Source of the DNA: Clostridiaceae bacterium UBA5444
GTDB lineage: Bacteria; Bacillota; Clostridia; Clostridiales; Oxobacteraceae
NCBI GenBank assembly: GCA_002426575.1
Contig: DIRE01000068.1
Coordinates: 22,826 to 43,027, forward strand
DNA length: 20,202 bases
Reading direction: 5' to 3'
Positions 15,831-20,202 of this stretch are shown one piece after another. Within the stretch, counting starts at the first letter, position 1; the number at the start of each line of letters is the position of its first letter. A program made the position numbers and the translations under genes. The notes under the pieces are model-generated. The model had not been told where the DNA came from. It made no database searches and worked only from the letters and a program-made list of their open reading frames with translations.

Positions 15831-16979
15831 TTATTTATATATATGATATTGTTCCTTTTCCTTTGCAAAGTTTATGACGGCTTCTTTATTTCTTTCAATG
15901 TAGTCTTCTACATTGAAATTAGGATCTCTTAAATCAGAGCTTCCAGCTAAAAGATCTATAAAATAATGTTCGTTTTGCTTAGAAGGCTTTATCCACTCAA
16001 ATTCTTTATAAAGCCTTTTTATCTCATATAACAATTGAAGTCCTATTTCAAAAGGCTTAATTAAGCTTCTGTCAGTTATATGGACTTGTACACCCTTGCA
16101 AAGGTTTCCTGAATGTTTTGAAAAGGTAGGTTTAAAATAAACTGGCCTAAAATAAGCACCATCCATGGCTTTTTTATTCATGATACTTGCTAAATCTTCT
16201 CCATTAATCCATGGTGCACCAATGAATTCAAAGGGCTTTGTAGTTCCTCTTCCTTCAGATACATTAGTTCCCTCAAAGAGGTGGAGGCCTGTATACAAAA
16301 TAGCGGTATCGATTGTAGGGATATTAGGGGAAGGAAGAACCCAGGGCAAATCGGTTTCATCAAAATATAGGTTTCTATCCCATCTGCTGCATTTTGCAAC
16401 ATGAAGGTCGCAGCCTATATTTTCTTTTTGATTTATATAATTTGCAAACTCTCCTATTGTAAGCCCATATCTTGTAGGTACAGAATATTTTCCTACAAAG
16501 GATGAAAACTTTTCATCAAGCATGGCCCCATCTACAATACGCCCGCCAAGTGGATTAATCCTATCAAGTACTACAAACTTTATCCCATTTTCCTTGCAAG
16601 ACTCCATGGCATATGTCATAGTGTATAAAAATGTATAGTGTCTTACTCCAACATCTTGAATATCAAATACCATAACCTCTATATTCTTTAGCATGTCTTG
16701 GCTTATCTTTTTTGTACTGCCATATAGACTATAGACAGGAAGGTTTGTTATATCGTCAATGTAAGTTTCAACCTTTTCGCCTGCTTGTATATCTCCCCTA
16801 ACCCCATGCTCAGGAGAAAAGAGGGCCGAAAGATTATAGTTTTCATTTAATATATCTATGGTTGAACGAAAATCTTTACTAATACCTGTGGGAGTTGTAA
16901 TGAGTCCAAGTTGTTTTCCCTTAAGCAGCTTGTCTACTTGGGCAATATTATCGATGCCATTATTTACATGTGCCTTCAT
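15831..16979 (-). CDS. namZ: Exo-beta-N-acetylmuramidase NamZ-like (DUF1343/YbbC, GH171)
   Basis: This 382-residue protein of the YbbC/DUF1343 family is related to B. subtilis NamZ, which releases MurNAc from the non-reducing end of peptidoglycan fragments. Characteristic segments are GLITTPTG, ALFSPEHGVRGDIQAGE, VFDIQDVGVRHYTFLYTM, VLDRINPLGG, WVLPSPNIPT and YTGLHLFEGTNVSEGRGTT. Unlike secreted relatives, it starts directly with MKAHVNNGIDNI and shows no signal peptide, so it should act in the cytoplasm on an imported disaccharide. The ATG follows AGAGGTG. It is first in the leftward run, driven from a promoter shared back-to-back with murQ, which supports a role in MurNAc salvage. Confidence 0.85.
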   Translation of the reverse strand: MKAHVNNGIDNIAQVDKLLKGKQLGLITTPTGISKDFRSTIDILNENYNLSALFSPEHGVRGDIQAGEKVETYIDDITNLPVYSLYGSTKKISQDMLKNIEVMVFDIQDVGVRHYTFLYTMTYAMESCKENGIKFVVLDRINPLGGRIVDGAMLDEKFSSFVGKYSVPTRYGLTIGEFANYINQKENIGCDLHVAKCSRWDRNLYFDETDLPWVLPSPNIPTIDTAILYTGLHLFEGTNVSEGRGTTKPFEFIGAPWINGEDLASIMNKKAMDGAYFRPVYFKPTFSKHSGNLCKGVQVHITDRSLIKPFEIGLQLLYEIKRLYKEFEWIKPSKQNEHYFIDLLAGSSDLRDPNFNVEDYIERNKEAVINFAKEKEQYHIYK

Positions 16980-17027
16980 AAGTTCACCTCTTAATAATTA
17001 AATTCATTAATACTTTATTTCAATATA

Positions 17028-17056
17028 ATTATAGACTTATGAAACAATAATTTCAA
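17028..17056 (-). promoter_or_regulatory. Leftward promoter for namZ
   Basis: On the minus strand TTGAAA (17051-17056) and TATAAT (17028-17033) are separated by exactly 17 bases. The -35 box and the spacer overlap the operator-like palindrome at 17040-17055. Confidence 0.75.
17040..17055. promoter_or_regulatory. Candidate RpiR/MurR operator overlapping the namZ promoter
   Basis: TGAAA-N6-TTTCA, with spacer CAATAA. The right arm contains the namZ -35 box on the minus strand, so a bound protein would block the promoter. It shares arms with the sites at 17099-17127 and 20071-20085. Confidence 0.6.
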
Positions 17057-17098
17057 TGGGTTTGAGAATAAATAGAAAATTTATTTTAAAATTATGAT

Positions 17099-17127
17099 TA
17101 ACTATTGAAAAAATATTTCAATAGTTA
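17099..17127. promoter_or_regulatory. Candidate RpiR/MurR operator overlapping the murQ promoter
   Basis: A perfect 12-bp inverted repeat TAACTATTGAAA / TTTCAATAGTTA surrounds the five-base spacer AAATA. It covers the -35 box and the spacer of the murQ promoter. The core TGAAA-N5-TTTCA recurs at two other places near this cluster. The regulator gene is the third gene of the rightward run, which suggests autoregulation. Confidence 0.7.
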
Positions 17128-17133
17128 TATAAT
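17105..17133 (+). promoter_or_regulatory. Rightward promoter for murQ-murK-regulator
   Basis: TTGAAA (17105-17110), 17-base spacer, TATAAT (17128-17133). The predicted start near 17140 leaves a leader of about 110 bases before the murQ ATG. Confidence 0.75.
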
Positions 17134-17207
17134 ATATTTAGCTTGGATAGCTAGACCAAAGCTGATTTGAAAAGTTATATTTTATACTATAGTTATATAA
17201 TATATTT
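17121..17207 (+). repeat. 19-bp direct repeat in the murQ leader
   Basis: ATAGTTATATAATATATTT occurs exactly at 17121-17139 and 17189-17207, with the starts 68 bases apart. The first copy contains the -10 box of the murQ promoter. The second has the same TATAAT but no good -35 box at the right distance. Confidence 0.8.
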
Positions 17208-17216
17208 TTGCACACG

Positions 17217-17232
17217 TCCACTAGTCCACTAG
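17217..17232 (+). repeat. Tandem octamer before murQ
   Basis: TCCACTAG is present twice in a row, and its junction forms CTAG-TCCA-CTAG, which can fold. It lies 18 bases before the murQ start. Confidence 0.6.
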
Positions 17233-17249
17233 CTAAATGGGGGGTTTAT

Positions 17250-18173
17250 ATGAAAATAGATTTAGAAAAACTTATAACCGAAACCAGGAATTCTAAAAGC
17301 GCGAACATAGACAAAGTATCGACTTTAGAAATGCTGAAGATAATAAATAATGAGGATAAAATAGTGGCCTATGCAATAGAAAAGGAACTACCTAATATAG
17401 CAGATGGAGTTGATTTGATTGCATGCCGCATATTAGATGGAGGCAGACTCATATATTGCGGAGCAGGTACATCAGGAAGGCTTGGTATATTAGATGCTGT
17501 TGAATGTCCGCCTACTTATGGCGTAGATAGTAATCTTGTACAAGGATTGATTGCAGGCGGACCAGATGCTGTATACAAGGCTAAAGAAGGTGCGGAAGAC
17601 TCAAAAGAGCTTGGAGCAGAAGAATTAAAGGGAATAGACTTTAGCAAAAAGGATGTACTTGTAGGCATCGCTGCAAGTGGAAGGACGCCTTATGTAATAG
17701 GTGCACTTGAATACGCAAGATCCATCGGCGCAAGCACCATATCAATTAATTGCAATAAAAACTCTGAAATTGAAGAGTTCTCAGATATTTCTATAGCTCC
17801 TATTGTAGGTCCTGAAGTGGTTACAGGCTCAACTAGGATGAAGGCTGGTACAGCTCAAAAGATGGTACTTAATATGCTGTCCACTGGTACAATGATAAAG
17901 CTTGGGAAGGTTTACAGCAATTTAATGGTGGACGTTAAGCCTTCAAATGAGAAGCTTATAGAGAGAGCAAAAAAGATTGTAAGTGAGGCAACAGGGATAT
18001 CCTATAAGGAAGCAGAGAAAGTTTTAGATAAGACTAATTATGATGTTAAACTAGCGATATTTATAACGGAAATGGGTATGCCTATTGATGAAGCTAAAAA
18101 GATATTAGATAAATGTCATGGGCATATAAGCAATGCACTAGAAACGGCTAGAGAAATGACTGGCGTTTCATAA
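17250..18173 (+). CDS. murQ: N-acetylmuramic acid 6-phosphate etherase
   Basis: This 307-residue SIS-domain lyase removes D-lactate from MurNAc-6-phosphate and gives GlcNAc-6-phosphate. Family signatures are intact: CGAGTSGRLGILDAVECPPTYG in two parts (CGAGTSGRLG at 70-79, then LDAVECPPTYG with Glu85), GIAASGRTPYVIGAL, and the PROSITE-type stretch TGSTRMKAGTAQKMVLNM. A C-terminal helical segment with EATGISYKEAEKVL completes the fold. The ATG at 17250 follows GGGGGG by about five bases; an in-frame upstream extension is not typical of the family. It starts the rightward run, opposite namZ, under the TTGAAA/TATAAT promoter with a palindromic operator. It is the clearest marker that this cluster handles MurNAc. 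Confidence 0.96.
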   Translation: MKIDLEKLITETRNSKSANIDKVSTLEMLKIINNEDKIVAYAIEKELPNIADGVDLIACRILDGGRLIYCGAGTSGRLGILDAVECPPTYGVDSNLVQGLIAGGPDAVYKAKEGAEDSKELGAEELKGIDFSKKDVLVGIAASGRTPYVIGALEYARSIGASTISINCNKNSEIEEFSDISIAPIVGPEVVTGSTRMKAGTAQKMVLNMLSTGTMIKLGKVYSNLMVDVKPSNEKLIERAKKIVSEATGISYKEAEKVLDKTNYDVKLAIFITEMGMPIDEAKKILDKCHGHISNALETAREMTGVS

Positions 18174-18195
18174 TTGCGGCATCATAAAATACTCT

Positions 18196-18210
18196 GGTAG
18201 CGCAGCTACC
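18196..18210 (+). other. Small intercistronic hairpin between murQ and murK
   Basis: GGTAGC and GCTACC pair around the loop GCA, with no T-tract after it. It could tune stability or relative expression of the two messages. It ends 19 bases before the next start. Confidence 0.4.
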
Positions 18211-18229
18211 GTATTAGAGGGGTTTTAAT

Positions 18230-19147
18230 ATGGATTGTATTATAGGACTTGATGGCGGAGGCACAAAAACTCTGCTGCGTGCAGTAGATATGAATAAAAA
18301 TATAGTATGTGAAGCTTTAGGAGGCTCAACAAACCTATGCTCAAACAGTGATGAGATGGTTTATAATAATCTTAAAGACCTTTTTCTAGAATTAGGGGAC
18401 ATACATCCTATTGCTATTTGTTTAGGAAGCGCTGGAATAAGCGGAAAAGGTTCTAAAGAAAGGCTAAACGAGATATTATTTGAATTAACAAACTGCAAAA
18501 GCATAAATGTGGTAGGCGATATGGAAACGCCTCTTGCAGCTGAGGTTGGATCAAGCATGGGGGTTTTAGTTATTGCAGGCACTGGGGCTGTTGCATTTGG
18601 ACAGGATGGTATGGGAAATACCGCTCGCAGCAGTGGCTGGGGGCATATAATTGGTGATGAAGGAAGCAGCTATTGGGTTGCAGTACAAGGCCTGAAAGCA
18701 GCAATGAAAGGGTATGATGGACGCGGCATACAAACTATCCTTACAAATCTTATGGCAGATGCCATAAATGTTAGTCCAAATAACGAAATCGTAGCAGAGA
18801 TATATAAAAACTATAGCGAAAAGTCAAGAATGGCGTCTTTATCTAATGTAGTAAATGAAGCTGCTGAGCTTGGAGACACTGCCGCATATGCCATATTAAA
18901 TGAGGCAGCAGATGAACTTTTACGCTCAATAGATTCTGTGGCTAAAAGGCTTTCAATAGAAGAAAAACATTTCCCAATTATAATATCTGGAGGATTGCTT
19001 CTAAATAGCCGCATACTGAAAAAACTATTTATAGAAAAGACATACAGCAAGTTCCCTAATGCTAAGGTTAAACAATCATCAAAAGATCCAGCATGGGGGG
19101 CTGTTGAACTTGCCTTTGAGCTTTTGGAAAACCATAAGAAGGGGTGA
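18230..19147 (+). CDS. murK: N-acetylmuramic acid/N-acetylglucosamine kinase (MurK-like)
   Basis: This 305-residue BadF/NAGK-family kinase is predicted to phosphorylate MurNAc and GlcNAc at C6 with ATP. The ATP motif IIGLDGGGTKTLLRAVD starts at residue 4. VLVIAGTGAVAFGQ and GWGHIIGDEGSSYWVA are the phosphate and sugar-side motifs of the NAGK group, and an IIISGGLLLNS segment near the C terminus fits the adenine site. Clostridium acetobutylicum MurK is a characterised kinase of this kind. The ATG follows AGAGGGG. It sits between murQ and the regulator and overlaps the next frame at GTGA, so it is part of one transcript. Substrate range is inferred from neighbours. Confidence 0.85.
   Translation: MDCIIGLDGGGTKTLLRAVDMNKNIVCEALGGSTNLCSNSDEMVYNNLKDLFLELGDIHPIAICLGSAGISGKGSKERLNEILFELTNCKSINVVGDMETPLAAEVGSSMGVLVIAGTGAVAFGQDGMGNTARSSGWGHIIGDEGSSYWVAVQGLKAAMKGYDGRGIQTILTNLMADAINVSPNNEIVAEIYKNYSEKSRMASLSNVVNEAAELGDTAAYAILNEAADELLRSIDSVAKRLSIEEKHFPIIISGGLLLNSRILKKLFIEKTYSKFPNAKVKQSSKDPAWGAVELAFELLENHKKG
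19139..19145 (+). promoter_or_regulatory. Ribosome binding site deciding the regulator start
   Basis: AAGGGGTG-like sequence at the end of murK lies eight bases before TTG 19153 but overlaps GTG 19144. This favours the TTG as the start of the regulator. Confidence 0.5.
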
Positions 19148-19152
19148 AATGC

Positions 19153-20025
19153 TTGAGTAATGTTTTATTAAAAACCAAAGAAATATACAACGACCTAAAT
19201 CAGACAGAAAAAATCATAGCAACATACCTGTTAGACAATACAAACAATGTACTAAACCTTTCTATTAAAGAGCTATCAATCCGTTCAGGAGTAAGTCAGG
19301 CAGCATGGGTTAGATTTTGCAAGACATTAGGCTTTACAGGACTTAAAGATCTTAAAAAAGAACTTATAAATGATGAAATAGGGGATAGATTTGACCCAAG
19401 TCCTGATAATGGAGATAAATATAGTGATATAAAATATGCAAGCGAGGCAAGTACAATTGCAGAAAGAGTATGCAGAAACAATATACAGGCAATAGAAAGC
19501 ACATTAAGCATTGTAGATTTTGAACAGATTGATAAGGCAGTTGAAGCTATAATGAAGGCTAAGAGAATAGTTTTCTTTGGAACAGGTGCATCAGGAGTTG
19601 TTGCAACAGATGCTCAATTTAAGTTTATGCGTATAGGGAAAAATGCTATAAGCTACTGCGATCATCATATGCAAATGACTGTTGCCTCAACTCTTACAAA
19701 GGATGATGTAGCTTTTATTATATCCTATTCAGGTGCAACACGAGAGATGATTGAGATTTCAAATATAGCCCAAAACTCAGGCGCAGTTATAATTGCTATG
19801 ACAAAGTATGGCAAAAATGTTATAAACCAATGCGCAGACATTATTTTACATACAAGTGCAACAGAAATTGTAAAAAGAAGTGGAGCCATGGGATCTAGAA
19901 TAGCCCAACTTACAGTAATAGATATTCTCTTTACCTGCGTTGCAAACCGTTCCTATGATGACATAGAAAAGAGCCTAAATAATAGTTACAAATATACATC
20001 AAAACACAAAGTAGATAATAAGTAA
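19153..20025 (+). CDS. RpiR/MurR-family transcriptional regulator
   Basis: This 290-residue regulator has an N-terminal RpiR helix-turn-helix (LSIKELSIRSGVSQAAWVRF, about residues 34-53) and a C-terminal SIS sugar-phosphate binding domain. In the SIS domain, IVFFGTGASGVVATDAQFKF and ISYSGATREMIE mark the ligand pocket. By analogy with E. coli MurR it would sense MurNAc-6P or GlcNAc-6P. The start is taken as TTG 19153 from the ribosome binding site; GTG 19144, which overlaps the murK stop as GTGA, is a possible alternative adding three residues. It is the last gene of the rightward run and likely controls both divergent promoters, whose -35 boxes lie in similar palindromes. Confidence 0.87.
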   Translation: MSNVLLKTKEIYNDLNQTEKIIATYLLDNTNNVLNLSIKELSIRSGVSQAAWVRFCKTLGFTGLKDLKKELINDEIGDRFDPSPDNGDKYSDIKYASEASTIAERVCRNNIQAIESTLSIVDFEQIDKAVEAIMKAKRIVFFGTGASGVVATDAQFKFMRIGKNAISYCDHHMQMTVASTLTKDDVAFIISYSGATREMIEISNIAQNSGAVIIAMTKYGKNVINQCADIILHTSATEIVKRSGAMGSRIAQLTVIDILFTCVANRSYDDIEKSLNNSYKYTSKHKVDNK

Positions 20026-20031
20026 AATCGT

Positions 20032-20061
20032 AAAATATAAGCTCTAAAGGCCTTATATTTT
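20032..20061 (+). terminator. Hairpin after the regulator gene
   Basis: AAAATATAAG (20032-20041) pairs perfectly with CTTATATTTT (20052-20061) around a ten-base loop. The T-rich right arm could serve as the tail, but the stem is AU-rich and so is a weak terminator. Confidence 0.55.
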
Positions 20062-20070
20062 GTCAGAATG

Positions 20071-20085
20071 TGAAACTTTATTTCA
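20071..20085. promoter_or_regulatory. Third candidate RpiR/MurR operator
   Basis: TGAAA-CTTTA-TTTCA, with the same arms and five-base spacer as the murQ operator core. It lies after the regulator gene and about 40 bases upstream of a promoter that reads out of the window. Confidence 0.5.
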
Positions 20086-20126
20086 AATTATGCATTGACT
20101 GTATAAAATAATTATTCAAAAAACCA

Positions 20127-20155
20127 TTGACTTGTTTATCCACTGTTGGTAGAAT
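20127..20155 (+). promoter_or_regulatory. Candidate promoter reading out of the window
   Basis: TTGACT (20127-20132), 17-base spacer, TAGAAT (20150-20155) with a TGG extension of the -10 box. It would drive a gene beyond 20202. A nearby TTGACT at 20095 has no -10 box at a suitable distance. Confidence 0.6.
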
Positions 20156-20182
20156 TAAGGTAGATAAATAGTAATAGGTAAG

Positions 20183-20202
20183 AAGTAAAAAGTAAAAAGT
20201 AA
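20183..20202 (+). repeat. Short tandem repeat at the right edge
   Basis: AAGTAAA repeats nearly three times in a row at the end of the window. It is in the expected leader of the next gene; its extent beyond the edge is unknown. Confidence 0.5.

Noticed and set aside
16165..16404. Open frames on both strands overlapping namZ
   Set aside because: They lie inside a gene with strong family motifs and show no recognisable domain or ribosome binding site.
20095..20118. TTGACT as a promoter with TATTCA
   Set aside because: The spacing is only about 12 bases; the TTGACT at 20127 with TAGAAT at 17 bases is much better.
1..20202. CRISPR array, prophage or transposase
   Set aside because: No regularly spaced identical repeats with unique spacers and no phage, integrase or transposase protein were found.

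Overview
The window looks like chromosomal DNA from a low-GC Gram-positive anaerobe of the Clostridium type. It is AT-rich, with strong purine-rich ribosome binding sites, GTG and TTG starts, a lipoprotein sugar-binding protein, a membrane-anchored AraC-type regulator, and a MurNAc/GlcNAc kinase and etherase like those known from clostridia. This is an inference from gene content; no rRNA or tRNA gene is present to fix the species. No phage, transposase, CRISPR or plasmid gene was seen.

Layout. (1) 1-4147, plus strand: a lipoprotein solute-binding protein of the LplA/YtcQ type, then a 742-residue transmembrane AraC-family regulator. No permease genes follow. (2) 4320-6242, plus strand: a cytoplasmic GH13 alpha-glucan hydrolase, convergent with the next block. 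(3) 11575-6380, minus strand: a glycogen block in transcription order glgB, glgA, a 61-codon stump of glycogen phosphorylase, then a second, divergent glgA-like gene. glgC and glgD are not in the window. (4) 11768-13213, plus strand: a DbpA-type DEAD-box RNA helicase, separated from the next block by a long imperfect palindrome. (5) 13327-20025: a divergent cluster for salvage of peptidoglycan amino sugars. Leftward run namZ (exo-N-acetylmuramidase family), a GH4 phospho-glycosidase-like gene and a BadF/NAGK-type kinase. Rightward run murQ (MurNAc-6P etherase), a murK-like kinase and an RpiR/MurR-type regulator.

How they work together. Blocks 2 and 3 make and trim intracellular alpha-glucan: GlgA extends chains, GlgB branches them, and the GH13 enzyme opens oligosaccharides. 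The usual phosphorylase has been reduced to its C-terminal tail. In block 5, NamZ would release MurNAc from GlcNAc-MurNAc units, MurK would phosphorylate MurNAc and GlcNAc, MurQ would remove lactate from MurNAc-6P to give GlcNAc-6P, and the RpiR protein would sense a sugar phosphate. The control region between namZ and murQ has two face-to-face promoters, each TTGAAA-N17-TATAAT. Each -35 box lies inside a TGAAA-N5/6-TTTCA palindrome, and a third such palindrome lies just after the regulator gene.

Three copies of a structured intergenic repeat (at the left edge, before glgA, and before the GH4 gene) sit in the same orientation relative to the downstream gene. Their outer arms change sequence but stay complementary. 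These repeats, the operator set and the phosphorylase stump are the items most worth following up.
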